Shown: in pieces, positions 1-7,453 of the stretch
Layout of the letters: the number at the start of each line of letters is the position of its first letter
Numbering within the stretch: position 1 is the first letter of the stretch
Program-made: the position numbers and the translations under genes
From: an uncultured Aurantimonas sp.
GTDB lineage: Bacteria; Pseudomonadota; Alphaproteobacteria; Rhizobiales; Rhizobiaceae
DNA: 42,863 nucleotides
NCBI GenBank assembly: GCA_947488615.1
Contig: CANKZU010000023.1
Span: 1-42,863, forward strand
Direction: 5' to 3'
Notes under the pieces: generated by a model
The model's input: the letters and a program-made list of their open reading frames with translations, nothing else
Told to the model about the DNA's origin: nothing
Database searches by the model: none

Positions 1-348
1 TCTCTTCATCTGTCCGTCCTTCAATCAAGGGCCGGACTCTAATCTCAGATGGAGGAAAAACTCAGTGGCAGGTCATCACCAGCATGCTCCTGTCGAGGAC
101 GCCGTCCTCGCCGTCAGGCTTCGGCTCGCAGTCGGTCACACAATGCAGTCGGAAAAATAGGCGCCGCCCCCGACATGCCGCGCCGACAGCCTAATCGCAA
201 AACAATATCCCCGCTCATCCCCGCTCGCGCCGGAAAACGGGTTGACGGTTGCTCGCCGCCTGTCGCGCGCCGTGCTAAGCCCTCGCCGGCACGATGCCGG
301 AAGCCGGTCGAACACCGACCGCCGGCGAGATAAGCAGGGAGCGAAAGA
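1..348. other. Intergenic region upstream of metY
   Basis: No coding region could be supported here. The short open frames in this stretch have no recognisable domain and no convincing ribosome binding site. The last 70 bases hold a strong two-stem hairpin, annotated separately, that ends about 20 bases before the metY start. The gene to the left of the window is not visible. Confidence 0.6.
282..329 (+). promoter_or_regulatory. Candidate structured leader of metY
   Basis: CTCGCCGGC (282-290) pairs perfectly with GCCGGCGAG (321-329). Inside it, GGTCG (306-310) pairs with CGACC (316-320) around a 5-base loop. The structure ends 19 bases before the metY ATG, so it lies in the untranslated leader if transcription starts upstream. 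It does not match the SAM-II consensus as I remember it. It could be an attenuator, an unknown leader RNA, or the terminator of an upstream gene. Function is inference only. Confidence 0.35.
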
Positions 349-1626
349 ATGAGCGGACCGGGGTTCGAGACACTATCCATCCATGCCGGCGCCCAGCCGG
401 ATCCATCGACGGGCGCCCGCGCGACCCCGATCTACCAGACCACCTCCTTCGTGTTCGACGATGTCGACCATGCCGCCTCGCTGTTCGGGCTGCAGCAGTT
501 CGGCAATATCTATACGCGCATCATGAACCCGACCCAGGCCGTGCTCGAGGAGCGCGTCGCCGCGCTGGAAGGCGGCACCGCGGCCCTGGCGGTAGCGTCG
601 GGTCATGCCGCCCAGCTCATCGTCTTCCAGGCGCTGATGCAGCCGGGCGACGAGTTCGTCGCCTCGCGCAAGCTCTATGGCGGCTCGATCAACCAGTTCG
701 GCCATGCCTTCAAGTCATTCGACTGGCGGGTCAAATGGGCCGACCCCGATGATGTGTCGAGCTTCGAGGCGGCGATCACCGACAGGACCCGCGCGATCTT
801 CATCGAATCCTTCGCCAATCCCGCCGGCGCCGTGGTCGACGTCGCGGCGATCGCCGCGATCGCGCAGAAACACGGCATCCCGCTGATCGTCGACAACACC
901 ATGGCGACGCCATATCTGTGCCGGCCGATCGAGCACGGCGCCGACATCGTCATCCATTCGCTGACCAAGTTCATGGGCGGCCACGGCAATTCGATGGGCG
1001 GCGCCATCGTCGACGCCGGCACGTTCGACTGGTCGGCGAGCGACCGCTACCCGATGCTGTCGCAGCCGCGGCCGGAATATAACGGCATTGTCCTGCACGA
1101 GACCTTCGGCAATTTCGCCTTCGCCATCGCCTGCCGCGTTCTCGGCCTGCGCGACCTCGGCCCGGCGATCTCGCCGTTCAACGCCTTCATGATCCTCACC
1201 GGGATCGAGACGCTGCCGCTCAGGATGCAGCGCCATTGCGACAACGCGCTCAAGGTGGCTCAGCACCTCAAAGGCCACGACAAGGTCAGCTGGGTGTCCT
1301 ATGCGGGTCTCGAAGACGATCCGAACCACGCCATGATGAAAAAATACGCGCCCAACGGGGCCGGGGCCGTCTTCACCTTCGGCCTGAAGGGCGGTTTCGA
1401 GGCGGGCGTGACCTTCGTCGAGGCGCTGGAGCTGTTCTCCCATCTCGCCAATATTGGCGACACGCGCTCGCTGGTGATCCACCCGGCTTCGACCACCCAC
1501 AAACAGCTCGCCGACGAGCAGAAGATTGCCGCCGGCGCCGGACCCGATGTGGTGCGGTTGTCGGTCGGCATCGAGAGTGTTGCCGACATCATCGCCGATC
1601 TCGATCAGGCGCTCGCGAAGACCTGA
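349..1626 (+). CDS. metY: O-acetylhomoserine aminocarboxypropyltransferase (sulfhydrylase)
   Basis: A 425-aa PLP-dependent enzyme of the Cys/Met metabolism family. MetY-type enzymes make homocysteine from O-acetylhomoserine and sulfide, a step of cytoplasmic methionine synthesis. The N-terminus (ETLSIHAGAQPDPSTGAR) and the PLP site HSLTKFMGGHG, with the Schiff-base lysine at K207, are typical. The length fits MetY rather than the shorter MetB/MetC/MetZ members (about 380-400 aa). The ATG is preceded by GGGAG at a good distance. A GC-rich hairpin lies just upstream and a T-tailed terminator follows, so the gene is probably monocistronic. Substrate choice (acetyl or succinyl ester) is inferred from family resemblance. 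Confidence 0.93.
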   Translation: MSGPGFETLSIHAGAQPDPSTGARATPIYQTTSFVFDDVDHAASLFGLQQFGNIYTRIMNPTQAVLEERVAALEGGTAALAVASGHAAQLIVFQALMQPGDEFVASRKLYGGSINQFGHAFKSFDWRVKWADPDDVSSFEAAITDRTRAIFIESFANPAGAVVDVAAIAAIAQKHGIPLIVDNTMATPYLCRPIEHGADIVIHSLTKFMGGHGNSMGGAIVDAGTFDWSASDRYPMLSQPRPEYNGIVLHETFGNFAFAIACRVLGLRDLGPAISPFNAFMILTGIETLPLRMQRHCDNALKVAQHLKGHDKVSWVSYAGLEDDPNHAMMKKYAPNGAGAVFTFGLKGGFEAGVTFVEALELFSHLANIGDTRSLVIHPASTTHKQLADEQKIAAGAGPDVVRLSVGIESVADIIADLDQALAKT

Positions 1627-1658
1627 CGCGGTCGCCGGTTTCGAACTCAGACCTGAAA

Positions 1659-1683
1659 CGGTCGCCCGTGGGGCGGCCGTTTT
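1659..1683 (+). terminator. Rho-independent terminator after metY
   Basis: CGGTCGCCC (1659-1667) pairs with GGGCGGCCG (1671-1679), a 9-bp stem including one G-T pair around loop GTG, followed directly by TTTT and then GGCTTT. It lies 33 bases after the metY stop codon and separates metY from the cupin gene. Confidence 0.75.
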
Positions 1684-1769
1684 GGCTTTCCCGTCCTTGG
1701 CGGAACCACTGCCGCCGCCGCGCATTCCTGCCGGCCCGACAGCCTCTTCTTCCTGCTGAAAGATCCGAA

Positions 1770-2117
1770 ATGGCCGAACATTTCCTGAAATTCGACAAAA
1801 CCGGCATTGCCGCCGAGACGGGCGTGCCGGCCAAGGAGAAAATCAAGAGCGGCCGCCCCAGCAACAAGACCTGGAATATCGAGGACGATGGCAACGGCCT
1901 TTATGCCGGCATCTGGGAATCCACCGCCGGCGAGTGGGCGATCGACTATACCGAGTGGGAGTTCCTGCACATTCTCGAAGGCGTCTCGGTGTTGACCGAG
2001 GATGGCTGCGAGCCGGTCAAGCTCGTCGCCGGCGACAGCTTCGTCATCCGCCCCGGCTTCAAGGGCCGGTGGAAGGTCGTCGAGCCGACCAAGAAGCACT
2101 ACGTCATCAAGGTCTGA
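1770..2117 (+). CDS. Small cupin-domain protein
   Basis: A 115-aa protein that is a single cupin barrel of the EutQ/DUF861 (ethanolamine-type cupin) kind. It has WEFLHILEGVSVLTEDG as the first cupin motif and LVAGDSFVIRPGFKGRW as the second, and it ends in KKHYVIKV. These proteins are small cytoplasmic beta barrels, usually without a known substrate. The classical metal ligands are only partly present: one His in motif 1 and none visible in motif 2, so metal binding is doubtful. The frame is open further upstream into metY, but the start at 1770 (MAEHFLKFDKTG) gives a complete cupin and lies behind the metY terminator. GAAAGATCCGAA before the ATG is a weak ribosome binding site. Confidence 0.85.
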   Translation: MAEHFLKFDKTGIAAETGVPAKEKIKSGRPSNKTWNIEDDGNGLYAGIWESTAGEWAIDYTEWEFLHILEGVSVLTEDGCEPVKLVAGDSFVIRPGFKGRWKVVEPTKKHYVIKV

Positions 2118-2142
2118 GCCAGTCAGAACCAGCATCCCGAGC

Positions 2143-2164
2143 GAGGCCGGAGGAATCCGGCCTC
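2143..2164. terminator. Perfect hairpin between convergent genes
   Basis: GAGGCCGGA pairs perfectly with TCCGGCCTC over a GGAA tetraloop. It lies between the stop of the cupin gene (2117) and the stop of the reverse-strand small gene (2192). There is no T-run on either side, so it is a terminator or a 3'-end stabiliser only by position. Confidence 0.5.
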
Positions 2165-2191
2165 TGCCTACGGTTCGACACGACGCCCGTC

Positions 2192-2425
2192 TTATTTCTC
2201 GTCCATTTTCCGGAAGGCCTCGAGCGTGTCCTTGTGGGGCTCGCGCTTGGCACCCGCCTGGGTCGTGCGCTGATTGTGCTGATCCAACTGGTTCTTCGCC
2301 TGCAAGGCGTTGTCGCCCATGCGCTCGGAGGCGATCTGGTCTTCGCTCAGAATATCCGGGTCGATCTTTCCGGCGGGCATGTCGCCACCTTTCGGCGCGG
2401 TCTGGTGATGGTCGTCCTGGGCCAT
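2192..2425 (-). CDS. Small hydrophilic hypothetical protein
   Basis: A 77-aa, strongly charged protein (MAQDDHHQTAPKGGD... to LEAFRKMDEK) with no hydrophobic segment and many Asp, Gln and Lys residues. It looks like an unstructured or helical cytoplasmic protein. I do not recognise a family. The start at 2425 is chosen over the ATG 12 bases upstream because GGAG sits 6 bases before it. It begins 37 bases downstream of the SOUL-domain gene on the same strand, so the two are probably cotranscribed. A role linked to that gene is inference. Confidence 0.65.
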   Translation of the reverse strand: MAQDDHHQTAPKGGDMPAGKIDPDILSEDQIASERMGDNALQAKNQLDQHNQRTTQAGAKREPHKDTLEAFRKMDEK

Positions 2426-2462
2426 TGTCATCTCCATTGGCTAGCGTCTCGTCGCAAGCGTC

Positions 2463-3479
2463 TCAGCGCTCGATCTCGATCAGGATTTCGTTGCGCTTCA
2501 TGAAACCCGGCGTCCAGGGCGGATTGTAGAAGGCGTATTCGGGATCGCCCTTCTGCTTCAGATTGTTGTCCGCGAGATAATTGTAGAGGCTCATCAGGTG
2601 CTTGCTGGCGAGCGTTGCACTGAAATTACCGGAGAAGCGGATCGCCGCGATGCGCCGCGCCTGAACTTCCTTGATCGCCACGTCGCCATTGCCCGGCGCG
2701 GGGAGGCTGGCCAGGGTGAATTTCTTCGGCATGACGAAGCGCACGGCCCACCCCTTTGTCCGACCGTTGCCTTCGGCCAGCTGCTGGGTCACGGGGGTCG
2801 TCATCTTGATCTTCTTGCCGGGACGGCTGCGGGCGAAAATGTAGTCGGCGAGCGTCTGGAAACCCGCGCGACGGGCCTTTTCGTGGTAGCCGCTCTTGAC
2901 GGTCTCGGCGACGATCATCGCGTCATAATCGCGGATTTCGATCGCCCCGTCCTCGCGCACCACGTCATAGTCGGGTTCCTCGGTGTGTTCCTGCACCTTC
3001 TTGGTGACGAAATAGGCCGTACCGACGACTGCGACGGCACCGCCCACCACGAGAAGCGCGGTCAGTTCCGGCCTGTCCCGCAGATAATCGATCCCGCGCT
3101 GCGGCTGATTTCCGCTACGAAAGCCCGGAAGGCGGGCCAGGCGGAGGTCGGGAAGATGCTGGCGAAAATCACTCAGATAGCCGCGCGCAGTGTCGATGCC
3201 CTCGCCGGCGTCATCGCGAAGCGAACGAATGTGGCGGCGGGCCTCCGGGCCCGACGGCATCGACAAGCCGGTCAGAAAGTCCGGCATGTAGCGCGACAGG
3301 CCCGTCGGCTCGGTGTGGAACGGCATGTGCCGGGAAATCGATCGCCGCACACGTTCGGTCCGCGACGGTCGTGGATCGAAACGGTCGACGACCCGCCCCT
3401 CAAGCTCTTCAATGCGTTCGCCGATATCGGTGAGGGCATCGGAAATGCGGTCATAGGCGGTGGGCTTGTCGCGGAACAT
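2463..3479 (-). CDS. SOUL haem-binding family protein with membrane-anchored N-terminal region
   Basis: A 338-aa protein. The C-terminal half (about 175-335) is a SOUL domain: EEPDYDVVREDGAIEIRDY, then GFQTLADYIFARSRPGKKI, KMTTPVTQQ, and the end YNPPWTPGFMKRNEILIEI. SOUL domains bind haem or related tetrapyrroles in some members; many bacterial members are uncharacterised. Residues 1-140 are Arg-rich and include a putative amphipathic stretch, followed by one membrane segment near 143-163 (LTALLVVGGAVAVVGTAYFV). The usual bacterial SOUL protein is about 200 aa and begins just after a signal or anchor, so the N-terminal module is extra. CAGGAG 9 bases before the ATG supports the start. A small gene follows 37 bases downstream. 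Confidence 0.85.
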   Translation of the reverse strand: MFRDKPTAYDRISDALTDIGERIEELEGRVVDRFDPRPSRTERVRRSISRHMPFHTEPTGLSRYMPDFLTGLSMPSGPEARRHIRSLRDDAGEGIDTARGYLSDFRQHLPDLRLARLPGFRSGNQPQRGIDYLRDRPELTALLVVGGAVAVVGTAYFVTKKVQEHTEEPDYDVVREDGAIEIRDYDAMIVAETVKSGYHEKARRAGFQTLADYIFARSRPGKKIKMTTPVTQQLAEGNGRTKGWAVRFVMPKKFTLASLPAPGNGDVAIKEVQARRIAAIRFSGNFSATLASKHLMSLYNYLADNNLKQKGDPEYAFYNPPWTPGFMKRNEILIEIER

Positions 3480-3869
3480 GGGCTGGGACTCCTGCGGTCG
3501 TCTGTTGGGCTGCGCCGACTCTGGCTCCGGGCATCTAGGTCATGCTGATCGGGCGGTGGCGCAAGAGCATTCGCTGCGATAACGCCACCATCCGCGGTTG
3601 GTTGCGTCTGCTAACGACTTTGCGGCGTGTGCGCGGGCGGGTTCGAACCGAATTGGCGGCGCGAACGCTTCGGCCCGGATCAATTATTTCCGGCAAGGGT
3701 GCAACCGAACCGGCGCTGACGCATTAGCAGAACATCGGGTTTTCATGGCCTGATACTCCAGCCAAAATTCGGGCGGCCTCGTGCCGCCCATTTTTTTGCC
3801 CGCTTATGTCGAGCCGCGGTCGCGTGCCGTCCGCCAGCGATGTCAGCCGGACGGCCCCGTTCGGCGATG
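3480..3869. other. Intergenic region between divergent SOUL-domain gene promoter and phosphatase 3' end
   Basis: No gene could be supported in this 390-base stretch. It should hold the promoter of the reverse-strand SOUL-domain gene at its left end and the terminator of the reverse-strand phosphatase gene at 3771-3797. The short frame at 3542-3727 (+) has no domain and no convincing ribosome binding site. Confidence 0.5.
3771..3797. terminator. Bidirectional rho-independent terminator
   Basis: GGGCGGC (3771-3777) and GCCGCCC (3783-3789) form a 7-bp GC stem with loop CTCGT. On the + strand it is followed by A and seven T (3791-3797). On the reverse strand it is followed by GAATTTT. It lies about 75 bases past the stop of the reverse-strand phosphatase gene, for which it is the likely terminator. 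Confidence 0.75.
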
Positions 3870-4673
3870 TCAGAAGCGATCGGCCGAGCGTGCCGGAGCA
3901 TCCAGGACGGTGCCCAGGCCGCGGTCGAGACGCACTGGTTCGACGGCCGCGAAGCCACCTGCGGCGGTGGCGGCGAAAAACTCCAGTTGCTCGCTGTCCC
4001 GATCGATGACCACGGCCGAGAGCCGGCCGGTAAAGACGGCGCCGGTGTCCATCGAGATACGGTTTTCGGTGATCACCGGACGGCCGCCCTTTTGGGGCTG
4101 GTGTCCATGCACGACGACGTGGCTGAGCCGCCCGACATGGTTGAGGAAGGGCGCGCGGATCCATAGGCAGTCCTCTGCGTCCTGCCGGTCGACCGGCCGC
4201 CACGGATCGATCCCCGCGTGGACGAAGGCGAACCTGCCGTCGACCGCGATCGTCGCGGCGCCGGACAGGAGTTCCAAATGCTCCGGCCGATCCTTCAGGA
4301 TGCGTCTGCGCGTGGCGTCCAGGTCACTTTCCGTGGCCTCGCCGTAGGAGGCGAGGGTGGCGGCGCCGCCCTGATCCAGCCAGTTGTCGATCGCGTCGCG
4401 GTCGAGTTCACCTTTAAGAAATTGCAGCAACCACCAGTCGTGATTGCCGATCAGCAGTCGGGAATTCGGATGGGTGGCGGTCGCTTTGAGGACGAGATCG
4501 AGGGCGCCGCGACTGTCTGGTCCCCTGTCGACGATGTCGCCGAGGAAGATGATCTCCATGGTGGCCTTCCGGCGCGCCGCGACCGTGTCGAGGCCGTGGA
4601 GAAGCGTCGAAAGCAGCCCCGCCGCGCCATGCACGTCGCCGATGGCGGCGATCAAGGAGGGAGATGACGACAT
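3870..4673 (-). CDS. Metallophosphoesterase, PPP-type serine/threonine phosphatase or diadenosine tetraphosphatase-like
   Basis: A 267-aa single-domain calcineurin-like phosphoesterase. All core metal-site motifs are visible: GDVHG near residue 12, GDIVDRGPDS, GNHDWWLLQFLKG, and a late HAGIDPWRP and VHGHQPQKGGRP. The metal ligands (D, H, D, N, H, H) are therefore complete and the enzyme should be active. Members of this family remove phosphate from Ser/Thr proteins or split diadenosine tetraphosphate, and sequence alone does not decide between these. I prefer the start at 4673 (MSSSPSLIAAIGDVHG) because GAAGAGAG precedes it; an in-frame ATG 30 bases upstream (4703) is possible. Divergent from the GGDEF-EAL gene, with a shared promoter region. 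Confidence 0.88.
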   Translation of the reverse strand: MSSSPSLIAAIGDVHGAAGLLSTLLHGLDTVAARRKATMEIIFLGDIVDRGPDSRGALDLVLKATATHPNSRLLIGNHDWWLLQFLKGELDRDAIDNWLDQGGAATLASYGEATESDLDATRRRILKDRPEHLELLSGAATIAVDGRFAFVHAGIDPWRPVDRQDAEDCLWIRAPFLNHVGRLSHVVVHGHQPQKGGRPVITENRISMDTGAVFTGRLSAVVIDRDSEQLEFFAATAAGGFAAVEPVRLDRGLGTVLDAPARSADRF

Positions 4674-4816
4674 GGCGGAAACTCTCTTCGCCGCGACGGT
4701 CATGTTTTTCCGCCAGCGTTAATTCGCTCGAAAGCAGAACAACCTAAATTGGTATCGCTCTAACCCGGATTGCGGATACTGGCTCCGTCAACTCTTCTAG
4801 ACACTGGACTGCGGAC

Positions 4817-6424
4817 GTGTTCTTTTTCAAGCCGTTGAACAATTTCCGCCTGAATCCGTTGGAGCGGGCCTATACGCTGGCCGGGCTCGGGCTGGGTATC
4901 CTGTTCGCGGTCACCGGACTTTTGATCGATACGCAAGTGCGTCGCTGGCAAGGACTCGCACCAGGCCTCGGCGCAACCTTCACGGCGACGGCGATGCATG
5001 TCTTGGCGCTGTCGGCGCCGCTGGTGATCGGGCGGATCTTTCTCGAGATCGGCCGCCGCCAGAGCAAGTTGGAGGATCGGCTTCGGCAAATGCATCAGGC
5101 CGAGGTCTTGATGCGCGCGCAGGCCCATTGCGATGACGTGACGGGGCTGTTCAATCGCTCCTACCTCACCAGCCGTCTGGAGGAGGGAATAGCGAGCCGG
5201 CTGTGGCAGAAACGCGGTGCGCTCCTCTACATGCTCGACCTCGACAAATTCAAGAAGATCAACGACACCTTCGGCCATCGCGCCGGCGACGTGGTCCTGA
5301 TCGAAGTCGGCCGACGATTGCGCGAGTTGTGCCGTGATGACGATTTTCCCGTGCGTCTCGGCGGCGACGAATTTCTGGTCGTGCACTTTCCCAAACCCGG
5401 CGAGGGTCCCGACCGCTTCGCAAAAACCCTGATCGCGTGCCTCGGACAGACCATCGACTTCGAGAATGTGCCGCTGACGCCCGGACTCAGCATCGGGATC
5501 GCGCGTGTCGGCGACGATGGCCGGACATGGTCCGACGTCATGCGCTCGGCCGATATCGCGCTCTACCGGGCCAAGTCGAAATATGCCAACGCGTTCGAAA
5601 TCTACCGACCCGAGATGCGACGTGCCAAGGACGCGGAGGCCGAACTCGTCAGCGAGATGAAGCGTGGCCTCGAGCGGAACGAATTCGTGTTGCAATTCCA
5701 GCCAATCATCGCGGCACGCGACGGCGCCATTCGAAGTTTCGAGGCGCTTGTCCGCTGGAACCATCCGCACCGGGGTCTGTTGGCACCGGCCGAATTCATC
5801 CCGGCGGCGGAGAATTCGGGACTCATCTTCCACTTGGGCAACCGGGTGCTCGTCGATGCGTGCACGGCGGCAGCCAGTTGGGTGGCGCCGATCGGCGTTG
5901 CGGTGAACCTGTCGCCGATCCAGTTCCATGATGGGCAATTGGCATCGCGGGTGCGGGACGTGTTGGAGGAGAGTGGCCTCGCGCCGCATCGCCTGGATCT
6001 CGAAGTGACTGAATCGCTCCTGCTCGATCCGACACCGACCGTCATTCGCATGATCGCCGAACTCCGCGAGCTCGGCGTCAAGATCACCATGGACGATTTC
6101 GGAACGGGATTCTCCAGCCTCGGCAATCTCAGGCAGTTCCGCTTCGACCGCCTCAAGATCGACCGCTCCTTCACCCAGGAACTGGCGTCGGGCGAAGAAA
6201 CGGCCGAGATCGTGCGCACCATCGTCCGCATGGCGGCGACCCTGCGCATGGAGACGGTGCTCGAAGGGGTGGAAAACGAGCGCCAGGAGGTCTTCGCCAA
6301 GCTCGAGGGACTCGATGAGGTGCAGGGCTTCTTCTATGCGAAGCCGATGGACGGCGATGCTGTCCACCGGCTGCTGGCCGAACGCGCTGAGGGAGCGCGA
6401 CTGGCTGGCGGAAGCGTCGCTTGA
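4817..6424 (+). CDS. Membrane-anchored GGDEF-EAL protein (diguanylate cyclase/phosphodiesterase)
   Basis: A 535-aa protein with a GTG start. Two membrane segments lie at about 19-39 and 52-74 with a very short periplasmic loop, followed by a short coiled linker (about 78-100). The GGDEF domain (about 105-260) has an intact RLGGDEF (GGDEF at 182-186) and an inhibitory-site RDDD (173-176) five residues before it. The EAL domain (about 275-520) has FEALVRW (E309), DDFGTGFSSL, LKIDRSF and EGVENERQ, so it looks active too. The protein probably both makes and degrades cyclic di-GMP at the membrane, with feedback through the I-site; which activity dominates cannot be read from sequence. There is no recognised sensor domain beyond the two-helix anchor. 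Confidence 0.93.
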   Translation: MFFFKPLNNFRLNPLERAYTLAGLGLGILFAVTGLLIDTQVRRWQGLAPGLGATFTATAMHVLALSAPLVIGRIFLEIGRRQSKLEDRLRQMHQAEVLMRAQAHCDDVTGLFNRSYLTSRLEEGIASRLWQKRGALLYMLDLDKFKKINDTFGHRAGDVVLIEVGRRLRELCRDDDFPVRLGGDEFLVVHFPKPGEGPDRFAKTLIACLGQTIDFENVPLTPGLSIGIARVGDDGRTWSDVMRSADIALYRAKSKYANAFEIYRPEMRRAKDAEAELVSEMKRGLERNEFVLQFQPIIAARDGAIRSFEALVRWNHPHRGLLAPAEFIPAAENSGLIFHLGNRVLVDACTAAASWVAPIGVAVNLSPIQFHDGQLASRVRDVLEESGLAPHRLDLEVTESLLLDPTPTVIRMIAELRELGVKITMDDFGTGFSSLGNLRQFRFDRLKIDRSFTQELASGEETAEIVRTIVRMAATLRMETVLEGVENERQEVFAKLEGLDEVQGFFYAKPMDGDAVHRLLAERAEGARLAGGSVA

Positions 6425-6465
6425 TACCAACCTGCGACTGGGTTCCTATCGCCGCAGATTGGTAT
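6424..6465. repeat. Long imperfect palindrome overlapping the GGDEF-EAL stop codon
   Basis: ATACCAA (6424-6430) and TTGGTAT (6459-6465) are perfect inverse complements. Inside them CTGCG and CGCAG also pair, giving a 13-bp stem with one mismatch and a long loop. It begins on the last base of the stop codon and lies between convergent genes, so it may end transcription or stabilise 3' ends. It has no T-run. Confidence 0.45.
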
Positions 6466-6497
6466 GGGCCGTCAGTCGGCGCATCGGAACCGCCGCT

Positions 6498-7394
6498 TCA
6501 AAAGGCCCAGGTCCGTGCCTTCGAGATCAGAAAATCACGGAAAACCTTGAGCTTCGCCGCGTTGCGCATCTGCTCGGGATAACAAAGATAGGTGTCGAAT
6601 GTCGGCATCTCCATCTCCGGCAGCACCTGCACGAGCTTGGCCCGCTTGTCGATCATGTAATCCGGCAGCAGCGCCACGCCGATCCCACTCTCGATGGCCG
6701 AACGGATCGCGATCAGATTGTTGATCTGCAGGATCGGGTGGCGCACCTTGCCCTCGGGAAGGCCGACCGTTTCAAGCGTGTTCAGGTTGCGCAGATAGTT
6801 CGGCGCCGGCTCGCCGAATGTGATGATCCGATGGTTGTCGAGATCCTCGATCGTCTCCAGCGGCCCGAAACGTGCCAGATAGGACGGCGCGGCGTAGACG
6901 TGAAGATGCACGGTGAACAGGCGGCGCTGGATCAGGTCCGGCTGCTGCGGCTGTCTGAGGCGGATCGCCGCGTCGGCCTTGCGCATCGTCAGGTCGATCT
7001 CCTCGTTGTCGAAGACCAGCTGCAGCTCGAGTTCCGGGTAAAGCTCGAGGAATTCCTTGGAGCGTTCCGTCAACCAGCCGGAGCCGAGGCCGACCGTCGT
7101 GGTCACGCGCAGCTTGCCGGTCGGTTTCTCGCGCGTTTCGGTGAGCTGCATGCGCACCTGTTCCAGCCGCTTGAGAACGTCGTTGGCGGTCTGGAACAGC
7201 AGTTCGCCCTGTTCGGACAGCACCAGGCCACGGGCGTGCCGGTGAAACAGTGGCGCGCCGATTTCCTGCTCCAGCGCGGCGACCTGTCGGCTGATCGCCG
7301 ACTGGCTGAGGTTCAGAGCGTCGGCGGCGTGGGTAAACGAGCCAGCTTCGGCGGCCGCGTGAAAAATCCGCAGTTTGTCCCAGTCGAGCGCCAT
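6498..7394 (-). CDS. lsrB: LysR-family regulator, LsrB/VtlR type
   Basis: A 298-aa LysR-type transcription factor. The N-terminal winged HTH is at about 1-65 (MALDWDKLRIFHAAAEAGSF, LNLSQSAISRQVAALEQEIG). The rest is the effector-binding domain. The position directly downstream of trxB on the same strand, with a 59-base gap, is the arrangement of lsrB in Sinorhizobium and vtlR in Brucella. Those homologues act in oxidative-stress or envelope gene control and in activation of a small RNA. Only one cysteine is present (C271), so a disulfide sensor within one subunit is impossible here. The start MALDWDKLRIF is the usual one for this group. Function by homology; symbol assigned on context plus resemblance. 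Confidence 0.78.
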   Translation of the reverse strand: MALDWDKLRIFHAAAEAGSFTHAADALNLSQSAISRQVAALEQEIGAPLFHRHARGLVLSEQGELLFQTANDVLKRLEQVRMQLTETREKPTGKLRVTTTVGLGSGWLTERSKEFLELYPELELQLVFDNEEIDLTMRKADAAIRLRQPQQPDLIQRRLFTVHLHVYAAPSYLARFGPLETIEDLDNHRIITFGEPAPNYLRNLNTLETVGLPEGKVRHPILQINNLIAIRSAIESGIGVALLPDYMIDKRAKLVQVLPEMEMPTFDTYLCYPEQMRNAAKLKVFRDFLISKARTWAF

Positions 7395-7453
7395 GGGGTG
7401 TCATCTCCAGACGGCTGTGGGGCGCGGCGTTCCAAGACGCGCGCCCGTTGCCG

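Noticed and set aside
225..348. SAM-II riboswitch before metY
   Set aside because: The conserved core bases of SAM-II as I know them are not present; only a generic GC hairpin is seen.
715..1725. Open frame of 336 codons opposite metY
   Set aside because: Antisense shadow of a clearly recognised enzyme.
3542..3727. 61-codon frame between the SOUL-domain and phosphatase genes
   Set aside because: No ribosome binding site, no domain, Arg/Thr-rich composition of a chance frame.
4760..6430. Open frame of 556 codons opposite the GGDEF-EAL gene
   Set aside because: Antisense shadow; intact GGDEF and EAL motifs lie on the + strand.
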